From: Liolophura sinensis
Lineage: Eukaryota > Mollusca > Polyplacophora > Chitonida > Chitonidae
NCBI RefSeq assembly: GCF_032854445.1
Contig: NC_088303.1
Coordinates: forward strand, 18,299,501 to 18,359,500
Direction of reading: 5' to 3'
Length of the DNA: 60,000 bases
Under the pieces are notes generated by a model. The model had not been told where the DNA came from and searched no databases. It saw nothing but the letters and a program-made list of their open reading frames with translations. A program made the position numbers and the translations under genes. Shown in pieces: positions 35,850-47,062 of the stretch (its first letter is position 1; every line of letters begins with the position of its first letter).

Positions 35850-38460
35850 TTATACATAATATTTTTCCATGATAATAGTTTGATAACAATCATTTTGACG
35901 CCAGTTGTATATACACAATGATTACTTGTGACAATGATGATTTGTGTTACTATGGTTACGGCTGCGGAATGATGATCACCATGACAACAACTCCATTATC
36001 ATTAATGCTATAATCACATGCTGTTACTATGACCTTGGTTTTCATCTGTAGGAACTAACTAGGTACCAAATGGCTCTTTGTTATTAGAAAAGGTTTCGCT
36101 TGGATTGGCGCTGAAATCGCGAAACCCCGGGTTCTCGAAAGAAACAACGCCAGCATATCATTCGGTTGTGTCTCAAGAAGGTATTGCCGCATTCCAGACG
36201 AGTAATTTGATAGTTTATCGACTGCGCCCACATTGAGCCTTCTTGGCTTTAGTGCGACAGCTTTTGTGAGTTTTGGCTCAGGCTGGAGTCAAAGGTGCCA
36301 ACAGATATTCCGTCAAGGAGATTTATGGATACATCACAACTTGATATACAATGTTTTTATCTGAGTATCATAATAGCTATATTAAAGATTCACGCAGTGA
36401 CAGCGGGTAGCCACGACAAATGTAAAACCACGGGGGATGTTATAACATATATGAGTAAACAGTGGTACAGTCACCAACATGATGACGTCAAACTATTTTG
36501 AAATGTTCCACTATACTTCCGCTTGTAACAGTCTTAGTCATCTGAACGTTGAACGTGCTTCTGCCACTCCTTTATTCACATTCCGCTAGGAATAACTACA
36601 CCGCACAAGCGGCTGATATATATACTATAACAGATGAGGTACCAAACAATATTAGCAAATATATAGTATCAAATTATCCCACAGGTCGGGCATACAGCAG
36701 CTGTTACAATAAAGCAGCTGTTAAGGTCGACCATGGTCATTCAACCATCAATCTGACAGGAATACCAAATATCCAGCCAAACAGCACAAATAAACAATAT
36801 GTCATCGACCTCACTATATAGCGGGCTGAGGCCTAGCTCTATATATAGTCGCTGTATTATTGACTGGAATAATAATTCGATTTGTTCTTTAGAGCCGTAT
36901 CCAGGTCGTTCTTTTTCCATTTAAAACCCTGTCCCTAACAAGGAGGGGACGTACAATTTTGTCCGTCAGAGATGAAAACAAGCAGCACAAAGCGGCATCC
37001 ATTGCTCATCTCATTAGCTCTAACTAGAGATTTAATCTGGTCCAGATTTCCTGGTGCCATTAGCTATGCTCTACAGACCTAGTCATCTCACGGTCATATG
37101 ACTTAATCCGGAGACATATCAGTTTGTACGGCGCAGGGTAATTATACCTTACCCGTATACCACATCTAAGTACCCTAGATACAATATCTCATGGTCATCG
37201 CACCTGGGTTATCATATACTAAAGTCACATTATAGGGTTGATATGCGTGCCCCAAACGCTGAGGTCACAATAATGGTATATTGGTACCACTGTCGGCCAT
37301 TTTGTGGTATGTAGACGGCCAAACATAGCTTTACACTCAGTCTATAATTAACTTTCCATTTGGTAAAAAAATATACATCTGTGAACAACTAGTAAGGGAC
37401 ATAATGCTCAGTTTAGTTCATACTTCATTTCGCAATAAGTAGACAACTATACTATGTCTTTATGGTTTTATACTGGGTGTAGTTACTCTTCCATTTCATA
37501 CCTTATAGCTCAAACATTGGTAGTTAGTTTATAAATTTCACCACTGAAGCAATCAATTTTTATGTAAAATTTCGGTTAAAAGCTAAGGTTGAAATAAGTT
37601 TACAAACAGTCCTTGCCTTCACCCCTAAAATCACCACCGTCCAAAGCAGCTTATTTACACGTAATAAAATATATTCGAGTATCTTTGGTATAAAAATAGA
37701 TGTACAGTTAATTTGTTGCCAACTATATAACTGCTGTTGAGATAACTGTATGTTATTACAACTGTTCAGCGGGTAGCAGTGTTTAAATGTTACCATTCAG
37801 TTATATCGCTGACATTACCGGGCCTGAATGTTACGGCAGAAGAGGTCCTATTCGTAGGCATGGCTGCCTGATTACTGCCACCTATCGGGATAATTTGTTA
37901 CCTCTTTCAGCACGAATAAGCCTACTACATATAAGACATATGAAGTCTTTGTTGTTCCGCCTTGTGCATCTTGCCACAGATTGTCCCTTCACAGCAGCAT
38001 TAGTTTTGTGCAATGCTTGTTTGCTGGCCTAGATCAATTAGCTGCTCATTTAACTGAGACAGGCTGCCTGTCAGACTGCACACGGCTGCTACGTGGCATG
38101 CTCACCGCCGGAATGCTGAACTAATTTTATGAGGCCAATTTTTGCTTCGAGCTTCACAAATCACTTCCTCCTTGCTGCTTTGTGCCAAAAGCGCGCGAGT
38201 TCCGGAAAAGATCTTTGGTTGCCCCGGACGACCATTTTTGAGTTCCGGAACATTTCTTTCCTGCCCAATCAGTGTTGCGACAGGAAGTGCATCTGTTTTT
38301 GCGCTCGCCGGCAAAGTGCTCAGACTCGGAGCATGCTGTTCATCTTTGGTAGAGTCGCCTTCTGGCTGTTATATAGTCGAAGGGAAGTCTTTCCAGCTCG
38401 CTCTTTGACCTGATGCATTAGATTAATGACAAAGCCGTCAATACACCCAGTGATCGCTCA
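35850..38460. other. Region downstream of the RGK gene
   Basis: On the minus strand this is 3-prime of the RGK stop codon, so its right part probably includes the 3-prime UTR. I could not place a convincing AATAAA signal. The segment 38100-38420 is less AT-rich than its surroundings and is open on both strands for 70 to 94 codons, without recognisable domains. The rest holds nothing that I can identify. Confidence 0.4.
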
Positions 38461-38463
38461 CGA

Positions 38464-38741
38464 CTACAACACGTAAAGGTTATCACACGCTTTTAAATGC
38501 GGACTGTTCCTTTTCAATATTCGGTTCAGAAGTCCTCTCGCACCTTTGACAACCTGTTTGTATTTTTTGTTCGGTGACTTCTTATCCAGTGATGTGTGGG
38601 CACTGGGGTGGTCCAAGCCACTGGACAACTTAAGCCGTATTTGGCTGACCAAGCCAACTAACAGTTCGTCTACCTGGTGGTTGATGGCAGCCGACGTCTC
38701 TGTACATTTGCAGCCGTATTGTTTCGCAACAGCGTGAGCCT
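38464..38741 (-). CDS. RGK GTPase exon 4 with stop
   Basis: 278 bases: two bases finishing codon 293 (Glu), 91 codons and TAG. Acceptor gtccactgcag/ag. Encodes AHAVAKQYGCKCTETSAAIN (G5 motif), VDELLVGLVSQIRLK, then a Ser/Lys-rich tail with GARGLLNRILKRN, similar to the basic calmodulin and membrane-binding tail of RGK proteins, and the terminal CDNLYVL. Confidence 0.94.
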
Positions 38742-41700
38742 CTGCAGTGGACGAGAAAAAATACATTTTCTGAATTACAACTCACTTATAGTTCTGTTCA
38801 TGGTATTCATTCTAAGGGCTTCAAAATGCAAGCCCTTTGAAAACATATTGATTTTACATAAACATATACATCGCTGACGAGCGTAATTGATGTAGCTTCA
38901 CGATCGTTTATATAGCTACTCAACGTCAACTTTGAATCAAATCAAATGTCGTTAAGTGGTATGGTATCGATGGGACTTCTGAGAAGAGGGCAGTAAATTG
39001 TTTGACAAATCGAGACACAAATTGACTCCACAGCCACATGAAGATAAAGTGGGTGCCTTTGGAATTTTTTTATGACTTTGATGCTTCTATTCTCGAGAAG
39101 CCTAAACTCCACTGTAACAGCGGACATAAAATACTTCCAGTCCTAGTTAGAAAGCTATTGAATATCGTAGTTTTTACCGAAGCACCCCTCACGTTCTCAG
39201 GGATCTGATAGGCAAAGCAACCCGGACAATAGATGGGGACGTTGATTCAAACCGATCAGCTATCAGCCTTGATTGGTTGTGTGATGTCGATATCACGCAG
39301 GCCCAAATATCGTTAACGGTAACAATAGCCTCTGTAAATAAGGTATTCTGAGTTGTTTACCCGAAGTACACAGACAGAGGGTCAAGGGGGAGAAGAAATC
39401 ACAGACAGATGGCCAAGAGGGAGCAGAAAATCACAGACTTACCATCGGTGGAAACTTGTTGTTTTCGAACCACGTCAATTTTGTTTGCCACCAGAATTAT
39501 CGGACGATCGGAGCCTTGTTCGTGGCGTAGTTTGTGTAAGATGTCTACTGCGTAGTCATACGTACTTCTGTCGATTTTGGAATAGACAACAACATAGCCG
39601 TCTACTGGGATGTCTTCACTAATGGCCTGTACAGAGAAAATAATGGCAATATCTTAGTCTGAGGACGTGTTAATCTTCAATACCTACCGGTGCGGATTGT
39701 ACTGCGGTACGTTAAAGAAAAATAAATGATTTGGATTTTAAAGCCACAATAATTTCAGCCATATCACAGTGACATTAAAACGGCATATGAGTTTAACAAT
39801 ATCTTTATTAGATGTATTGAATCGATTTGGCCGGTCTGGGAGTGTAAACGTTTCTGACGTATTTACCATAGGCATTACCATTGTCCGTAGATCAGAAAAA
39901 CAGATGTAAAACAGAGACCGTGATTGATTTTTTTGCCCATTTGACGTCTCGTTCTTTAGGTGACCTTTACTAAACTCTGTAGGAGACATACACAAACAAA
40001 GAGCGGCAATGAAGGAAAAGGTGGCAGACTCCCGAGCCGATTGGAAGTCAGGCATATATACTGTGGAAGTATTTTATGGGTTTCTAGGTATACTTACACA
40101 TCCTCCCGGGGGGTCGATGAAGTCGACGGTCGACTCTTCTCCATCCAATAATACAGACACTGTTCGGGCCGCATAGCCTTCTTCTGCTGAAGGAAACAAA
40201 AAACATTTATTTATTTATTTGTTTGATTGTTTGTTTGTTGACGATATATTTAAAAAAAATTCACTTCTACGATGGCGGTGAGTTTTATGACTGGAGGTAT
40301 TAACGGAATCATACAGTCAATATATCTCTGTAATAACATAACAGGTCCAAACAGCGTTTTTCTGTGAGTGCGTAGTGTAGTCATGTCAACAGATCGTAGT
40401 ATCTGTCACCAGGTCGAGTGTGCAAATTTACAGAGAACCAGGGCGCTGTCGTGATACATAAGCTCGGTTATCAGAATCTAATCAATACGATAAAGCCTGG
40501 ATTGGTCCACTAGAGTGAACACAAATCCCGCGGACAGCTGGCTATAGGCTGACTTTTATTGTAGTCTTCAAAATACAGCATGTAGTCCATCACCCTGATG
40601 AAGAACTCAGATCTGGGATTTTCAGGAGAGTGAGCTAAAGGATTATTTCTGGCGGCACACCAGAGAATATGACGAAAGGCGCACATCGACCACAGTCTAA
40701 CCTCTACTGCAGCACAAATATAGCATCTACGTTTCTATGAATAGCCTCCCCTCTCCTCCACCAACACTAAAGACCCGAAAGGTCTACCCGAATGTAGGAC
40801 CGACTCTAGATATGATCAATGTGACTTATGTTACAGTTGTTTTTGATACGATTGATCATAACTACTCTGCTGTTAGTCACAACGCGTATAAGCATACAAC
40901 CCCGTTGTTACCATGGTTAGCAATCATGTCTACTTTTTTACAAAACCAAGATTCATTCTCGATTTCACGCAGAATGTAAAAAATAAAATTTGTGGGAAAG
41001 GCAAATTCATTATTCTACATAAGGCGCGCCAAAAAATATTTTAGTTGTCTACTCGTAATTACTATTTGCTTCTGTTGCATTATGGCACTGGTACCCCTGG
41101 AATGGTACCATTCCATCAAGATTCTATTTTCTATGTCAATATATGTGGATAATCCGCCCAATAACCATTCCAACACGACTACAAACTGTTGTTATTTGCT
41201 AAGCCAGTATATGTGTGAATGATCCGCCCCAATAATCATTCCAACACGACTTCAAACTACTTGTTACTTTTCTAAGCCAGTATATGTGTGAATGATCCGC
41301 CTCAATAATCATTCCAACACGACTTCAAACTACTTGTTACTTTTCTAAGCCAGTATATGTGTGAATGATCCGCCCCAATAATCATTCCAACACGACTTCA
41401 AACTACTTGTTACTTTTCTAAGCCAGTATATGTGTGAATGATCCGCCCCAATAATCATTCCAACACGACTTCAAACTACTTGTCACTTTTCTAAGCCAGT
41501 ATATGTGTGAATGATCCGCCCCAATAACCATTCCAACACGACCACAAACGTTATTTTCTAAGCCACTATGTGTGGATGATCCGTCTCAATAACCACTTCA
41601 GCATGACTACAAGCATAGTTAATCTACATCGTCTGTCGATTCCCGCCGCCAATATTTCCCTTAGATGATAAATTCCCTATAACTCATTTCGACTCTATGG

Positions 41701-43000
41701 AAAACGTGCTGGTAATCAACTTCTTGTTAAAGGCTATCAACAGAGTGGACTTTATTTCACACTTCGTATACCGTATTGATTTTACAATCGTGTCCATCCA
41801 TTACCTGGGTTTAGGACAAAAGACTTACAAAAAACCCGAGAGTCAGGTGTGAATTCTGTACAGACTATCCCAGTTGTAGAATAACAGATAAACGCATATA
41901 CTGTATAACATTCTCTTTTATATATATATAAAAAACAACAATACCTTCGGCATCTGTATATTAAATGAGATGACATAAAAGACTCATTCTAGCCAGTGAC
42001 GTCTAATAAATTGCAACAAACATCATTGGATTTTTAACCTAATTCTGTCGCCTAAAGACATGGCGATAGTGTGTGTGTCTACGTTGCTACTTTTTACGCA
42101 TATACATGAACAGTAAAACCATGACAAGTATTTTGTCAAGAGCCTAGATTTGACACCGGTAATACATGTGACCATTAGTCAACTATCACGAAGACGTCAC
42201 TACTTTGGATATACTCTCGATGTAATGGTCTTTTTATATTTTAGTTTGTGCGCTACTTGAACTCAAGTCTTTCTCTCTTCTTTCCTGACTAATAATTTCT
42301 TGAGTTACCTGTCGGTTACAGCATATAGTTTTAAGCGACGGTTTTATGTTCGTTGCTCAGCATGTTTGATGGTATAGAATGTTGGGTACCTACCATAAGT
42401 AGTGTCGCAAGCCCCCATGTATTCTGACGTCATGAACTGTTGAGTTAGAGCTGTCTTGCCCACCCCGACGGCTCCCAGCATGACTACCCGAAAGAAAGAG
42501 GGTGCGTTACCGGAGTCCACACTCTGACTTGTGCTGCTCTGGGAGTTTGAACTCGACGTACGGTCTCTGTTAAACTCTACGGGTTCGCTGGCACAGTTGT
42601 TCACCGAAGAGTTAAACACACTTGATGTACTTTTTCTCTTAAAGGAATCGCCTCTATTTACCAGTCCTTTGGACGTCTTAGAAAAGGACCTGACTCTCTG
42701 GAGCTTCGAAACGGGAATGTCTTCAAAAGATACGGAAAGTTGTATTGGTGTGCATACTGGCATGCTGTTTGTTCTTTGACGGCATGTTATCAGTTCGAGC
42801 TCCTTGGGCCGCGGTTTTCTCTTGACGGAGCTAGATCGGGAATGGGGTGCGGAAGATATTCCTCGGCACGGGGAAATCCTCAGGTGGAAGGGTGTGGTGG
42901 CACGGGACCCACGGTCTACAGAACTAGCTGTGCTTCCCTGAGAAGAGGAACTTGCCCGCCGATATGTCCTGGCTTCTGTCTCCCCCATACCGTATGTCAT
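38464..43000 (-). CDS. RGK-family (Rad/Gem/Kir/Rem-like) small GTPase, 4 coding exons
   Basis: Joining 43000-42394, 40183-40098, 39626-39443 and 38741-38464 gives 384 codons with all splice phases consistent (1, 0, 1) and GT-AG introns of 2210, 471 and 701 bases. Residues 1-165 are Ser/Arg-rich, with basic phospho-site-like motifs (RRAS 14-17, RVRSFS 102-107, KRKS 121-124). The G domain follows: P-loop GAVGVGKT 176-183, G3 region DFIDPPGG 223-230 in place of DTAGQ, NKID 279-282, ETSAA 307-311. The tail has a basic stretch and ends CDNLYVL (378-384), the C-terminal signature of RGK proteins. Known RGK proteins bind the beta subunit of voltage-gated calcium channels, reduce channel activity and influence the cytoskeleton. 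They have an N-terminal extension and lack a CAAX lipid site, as here. The start is the first ATG after an in-frame TAA. Whether it is the Rem, Rad or Gem ortholog cannot be told by eye. Confidence 0.93.
39443..39626 (-). CDS. RGK GTPase exon 3
   Basis: 184 bases, residues 232-292 plus one base. Acceptor tctctgtacag/gcc, donor accgatg/gtaagt. Encodes DGYVVVYSKIDRSTYDYA and the guanine-binding NKID within IILVANKIDVVRKQQVS, which matches the equivalent RGK segment closely. Confidence 0.93.
40098..40183 (-). CDS. RGK GTPase exon 2
   Basis: Short 86-base exon for residues 203-231 (EEGYAARTVSVLLDGEES, then TVDFIDPPGGC). The acceptor is cttcagcag/aagaag, a tandem NAGNAG site; the donor is ggatgt/gtaagt. 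It carries the switch I to G3 part, with D-x-x-G-like DPPG. Good agreement in phase with exons 1 and 3. Confidence 0.92.
40203..40300 (-). mobile_element. SINE tail fragment in RGK intron 1
   Basis: Contains catttatttatttatttgtt, ttgattg and, after degraded text, attcacttctacgatggcgg. This is the 3-prime part of the (AAAT)n-tailed SINE family, in the same orientation as the gene. Its tail ends only about 20 bases upstream of the exon-2 acceptor, next to the polypyrimidine tract. Confidence 0.55.
41138..41600 (+). repeat. 73-bp tandem repeat in RGK intron 1
   Basis: About six units (for example starting at 41211 and 41284) of atgtgtgaatgatccgcccc, aataatcattccaacacgac, ttcaaactacttgttacttt, tctaagccagtat. 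Central units are almost identical and the outer ones are diverged or shortened. Confidence 0.9.
41980..42200. repeat. Dispersed repeat fragment in RGK intron 1
   Basis: Text such as ctagccagtgacgtctaata, gatttttaacctaattctg and catgaacagtaaaacc is shared with 34560-34700. The end (ccattagtcaactatcac) resembles 510-540. Element class unknown. Confidence 0.5.
42394..43000 (-). CDS. RGK GTPase exon 1
   Basis: Codes residues 1-202 and the first base of codon 203. The ATG at 43000 is preceded by aca (A at -3). A second ATG at codon 5 has a G at both -3 and +4 and could also be used. An in-frame TAA lies at 43036-43034. The donor is ttatg/gtaggt. The exon holds the whole Ser-rich N-terminal extension, the P-loop and the switch I start (TSEYMGACDTTY). 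Confidence 0.92.
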
Positions 43001-43170
43001 TGTATCAATGACAAGTAAATTATACAAAGGGTCTTAATTCAGACCAAAACAAACGCACGTTGTAGCTGAGGAGTGTTGAGCGTTGAGCGTAGTATATCGC
43101 TGCTAGCAGTAGTAGTACTCAGAGGTTTGCTTATCACGATGTGAGCTGACACGGCTGCTGAGAACAGCCG

Positions 43171-43178
43171 TATATAAA
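43171..43178 (-). promoter_or_regulatory. TATA-like box of the RGK gene
   Basis: The plus strand tatataaa reads tttatata on the gene strand, about 170 bases upstream of the ATG. It would place transcription start near 43140 and leave a 5-prime UTR of roughly 140 bases. Position and sequence only; no transcript evidence. Confidence 0.4.
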
Positions 43179-43250
43179 GCCCGCTAGTAGCTTGGAATCA
43201 ATGAGGTCAAGGCACGAAACAAACGCAGCGGTTGGCTGTCGGAGAACGGA

Positions 43251-43270
43251 GGCGGGGCGTGATGACGTCT
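43251..43270 (-). promoter_or_regulatory. GC-box-like and CRE-like sites upstream of RGK
   Basis: ggcggggc (43251-43258) resembles an Sp1-type GC box. tgacgtct (43263-43270) has seven of eight bases of the cAMP response element TGACGTCA. Both lie 75-100 bases upstream of the TATA-like box, a normal proximal-promoter spacing. Some vertebrate RGK genes are stimulus- or activity-induced, so a CRE would be in keeping with that. Function here is inferred. Confidence 0.4.
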
Positions 43271-44234
43271 GATCTTTGTCTGTCCCACCTTTCCCTGCAC
43301 CGAGCGGCCGTTTTACCTAACTCCTTAAGCAATACGTCATAAGAACAACAGGCCTGGATCGATTTGGCAATTCGTTGTCTGAGTCAGCTGAGGACATCAG
43401 CGTTAATGGCGTCGTGGCACTACAGCTAACAGCATTAGGACGCGTCCACTCGAATGGCTTGTTGAACAATCTAATTTTGTTTCCTTTTTAGATGTTCCTT
43501 TACTAATTTGAAGACAGGGTGTATAGCTGCTAGATAAGCTATATTCCATCTCTAACAGGGACTGACCGTCCTGCTATAGGCCCTGGATACAAAACTGGTA
43601 TGTTCCCTGAATCTATATCAAAGCCAAGAATGTATTAGTATCTGTTTGTTTAACAGTAACGTCTGTTAACAAGTGTATACACTCTTTACATAAAAGGAAT
43701 GGGTTATCGAAGGATGTAATGAATGATTAATTGAAAAAACGACTTGCACAATAAATTCATCCATAACTGCCACCCCCGTTGAATGACGAAATCAATGACT
43801 CAACGGATGGTTTAATGAATAAATGATGGACTTAATCGATCGGTCAATTACGTGCTAAATATATGAGAATTAACCATACTTAAAACGTGATCACTCTTAT
43901 CTCCCTTGTTCCGTCATTATCTTACCTATCTGCACCTAAAAATAGATGTTTGCGTCGTTCTAATAATTATTTTCACAACTGAGATGAATCCAGGTAGAGT
44001 TCAATGCAAACTCATCGCACTTCGTCAAGCACCTTAACAGCTTTTCCAATTCCAATACCACGCCTTTGATGAGTTGCTGATGCACACTAGCTAAAACGCC
44101 TTATACTACTCTGCCATCGAGGGCTGTGAAAAATGATTTAAAATGATACAGACATTACTAAACAGATATAAACGATGCACTGCGAGAACAGTATGTGTTA
44201 TGTTTTTTCTGTGAATTGTTTGTCGTCTATGGAA

Positions 44235-44420
44235 CCGTATTTGTTTGTTTGATTGATTGTTTGATATGTACGACCTAAAGTCCGGATTATATCAGTTAAA
44301 TAATTACGGCCATTCTCCGGGGAAACAACCAGACCTCACCAGGTATCTGACCTAACTTAAAGCCGCAGCTCAACCAGGTACAGCTGGTTTCGAACCAGGG
44401 ATCTCATGCACTGGCTGTAT
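44235..44420 (-). mobile_element. Degraded tRNA-derived SINE
   Basis: The left part (gtttgtttgattgattgttt) looks like the tail of the ATTTATTT family. At 44380-44402 the plus text agctggtttcgaaccaggga reads on the minus strand as tccctggttcgaaaccagct, which contains a very good B box (GGTTCGAAACC). The A-box side is unclear. Confidence 0.5.
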
Positions 44421-44658
44421 ATGCCATATTTAGTACTTGAAGATCACAAGGAATAAAATTCACACTAAACATGGCAATAAACAACATTCAAATAAACAAA
44501 ATCAAGACTGTGTCTTTAACCCTGGTTTGTTCGGTATAAAACAGTGCGCTAGTATTGAATGCGTGATATCCTTTTGGTGGCGATTATTCAATTCGTTATG
44601 TAGTTTGTCATCATGACGAAAAGGAATTACTATGTGTTTTGAACTGTGCGCAGTGCTA

Positions 44659-44681
44659 TGACGTCACCAGCGTGTGACGTG
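44659..44681. promoter_or_regulatory. Perfect CRE with a neighbouring half-site
   Basis: tgacgtca at 44659-44666 is a full palindromic CRE, followed by tgacgtg at 44675-44681. They lie about 1.6 kb upstream of the RGK start codon. Could be a distal element or chance. Confidence 0.25.
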
Positions 44682-45144
44682 TATATGTGGAGATACGTCA
44701 GGCGATCTGCTGAAACTGATATCCGCCTGCGGGGAAGAATGGAAGAGATAAAGCAAATAATAGGTGATAATAATAGCCAATGGTATACAGGTGAATAACA
44801 GAAAGTAAATCGATATCATATAAGGTGGTATAGCGAGGCTACATGTGTTCGTGTAGAAAATGACACAAAGCCTGTGTCTTCGGTTTTATATCAATTTTCG
44901 CGATCTGTGAACATATCTTTTTAAACTCCAGAACAGAATTGTGCTGAAAGTTATTTATAAATGAAATTAAGTCCTTTGCAATCATAACTTTATGCGCAAA
45001 ACCATAAACCTGTATATCAGAAGAAAAATCCACTCTCGTCTACACACTCAAACGTGTAGGCCACCGTGATGGCCAAAATGACATATATGAATCTTTTTAC
45101 CGGTGCCCGAATGTTGTGTAACCATCTATTCGCAAAAAAGTCGA

Positions 45145-45760
45145 AGGTTTCGTCATGTAAGCGGCGGAGGGTGTGGCTCGGATGAACTTTAGGTCAGAAG
45201 ATTTGTCAGGTATGTGGCGAAGGGTGTGGCTCGCATGAGTTTTACCTCAGAAGATTTGTCAGGTATACCTGGCAAAGGTTTGTCAGGTATCTGGTGTAGG
45301 GTGTGACTCGGGTGCCTTATAGATCAGAAGGTTTGCCAGGTAAGGATGTGGCTCTGATGGGCTTTACGTCAGAAGGTTTGTCAGGTACCTGGCGAAGGGT
45401 GTGGCTCGAAAGAGCTTCACGTCAGTCTAGAAGAGCTTTATGTCAACCTGGCAAAGGTTTGTCAGGTACCTGGGGAAGGGTGTGGATAGGAAGAGCTTCA
45501 CGTCAGAAGGTTTGTCAGGTATATGTGGCAAAGGTTTGTCAGGTACATGGCAGGCTGGTCAAGTTCTTGGCTGAGGGTGTAACTCGGATGGGGTATACGT
45601 CAGAACGTTTGTCAGGTACGTGGTGAATGGCTTGGTCCGCATGAGCTTTACGTCAGAAAGTTTGACAGGTATCTGGCGAAGGGCTTTTCTCGGATGGGCT
45701 TTACCTCAGAAGGTTTGTCACATATCTGGCGAAGGTTGCAGCACGAGAGGAGAATGCAAG
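45145..45760 (+). repeat. About 53-bp degenerate tandem repeat
   Basis: About eleven units around tttacgtcagaaggtttgtc, aggtacctggcgaagg and gtgtggctcggatgagc, with variable spacing due to indels. Plus-strand open frames across it (repeated SEGLSGTW-type text) are a by-product. Confidence 0.85.
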
Positions 45761-45849
45761 ATCGAGATTTCAAATGTCTTCAGCGGAAGAGGTTATTTTG
45801 GCTTGAGATTCATTCTGACGTTGAACAGTAACGAAGTGTTGTAACGAAG

Positions 45850-47062
45850 CATCAATCTCTTTAAGCCAAATTTTCGAATGAGTTAGTGGTCAAAGTTCAC
45901 AGATATGACAGATATGAGTATAGTATAGGAGGCAATCATTCGACACGTTCATAACAATTGTCCTTTGATTAAACTAACACTAGGGCAAATTCCTGCTTTC
46001 CTTTTTTTTGGGGTTGCATAAACTTACATGCATGGCAGGAAAGTTTTAGTCAGTGAATTATCATAATATCGATGAATGATCATCATGTCGATGAATAATC
46101 ATAAACTATGACCTTAGAAACCAATAAAACATCCATGACCTGTATTCTATTTTTTAGGTTTTGGGTGTTTTTTTTTAATGTTTTAGCGTGTGTGATTGAT
46201 GATCTGTCAACATCCACGAAACGCGCAGGTGAAATGTGCTATTTTAACGTATATATCGATTTTCATTGACGGGTAGGCAACTGTCGTGTAATCGAAATGT
46301 AGAAATGGTGTGTTTTGGTATTTATTGTTCCTGGCTATCACTTATCGCCATGAGGCGTCTTTGTTAAAGCCGACAATCACTCTAAATCACATTAGACCTA
46401 ATAATTAACGGCAATTAGCTCTTAGTGACGTATCTACATGTGGGCTTATATACCGAAATAAAGAGCTCAATTAATTTGGCTGATGAATTTATCACTTGTG
46501 GGAATTTCACACGGAATGAAGTCAAATACATGCAAGTGGAAATCTTCAATATTCTACTAAAGAGCAAGAATTTTACATTGAATGGTTGTTTAACTAATCG
46601 TCAAATGATAAAACCGATAATGTAAACCATATTTTAATGGAATTGAATGAGAACCCAGTTCTGTTAGCCAATGAAGAAATAAGGTGCCATAAGATATGCG
46701 TGAGGAATGTGCAACATATTCAGTTACCTGTGCAAATATGCGCTTGGAAATTTTGTCTGTAAATGAAACTTTTTTTGCTAATTGCCTTAAGATTGTGATT
46801 TATATATGCTAAAATAATGAATATCCCTTACAATCATATACCAGTAGTACAATTCAACCCTTACTACACAGATCTGCATTCACATTCAGATCCGGGTCAC
46901 CAGCCTATGTACACATAAACAATTGTGTTGTCGTGGATGTTGAGCTATTTTCCCACACCCACGACTCGCAACTGTATCAATGAAACCGTACCTTGAGTCT
47001 TACTCAGATCTGAGATGCTAGATCCAAACTGCTGAGTCACGAACAAAAGTTTTTGTCTACAG
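45850..47062. other. Anonymous AT-rich DNA
   Basis: No gene recognised. A small repeat of atcgatgaatgatcatcat occurs near 46065-46105. Confidence 0.4.

Larger units (their letters stand above)
43300..45140. other. Upstream region of the RGK gene
   Basis: No gene recognised. It contains a degraded SINE (44235-44420) and a CRE pair (44659-44681). A minus-strand frame of 64 codons at 44839-45033 has no recognisable features. Confidence 0.45.

Noticed and set aside
38102-38413. 70-94 codon frames on both strands in a less AT-rich patch
   Set aside because: Likely 3-prime UTR or downstream sequence of the RGK gene. No domain, no splice evidence.
42425-42432. Perfect CRE TGACGTCA within RGK exon 1
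   Set aside because: It is coding sequence (part of MTSEY), so a regulatory role is not needed to explain it.
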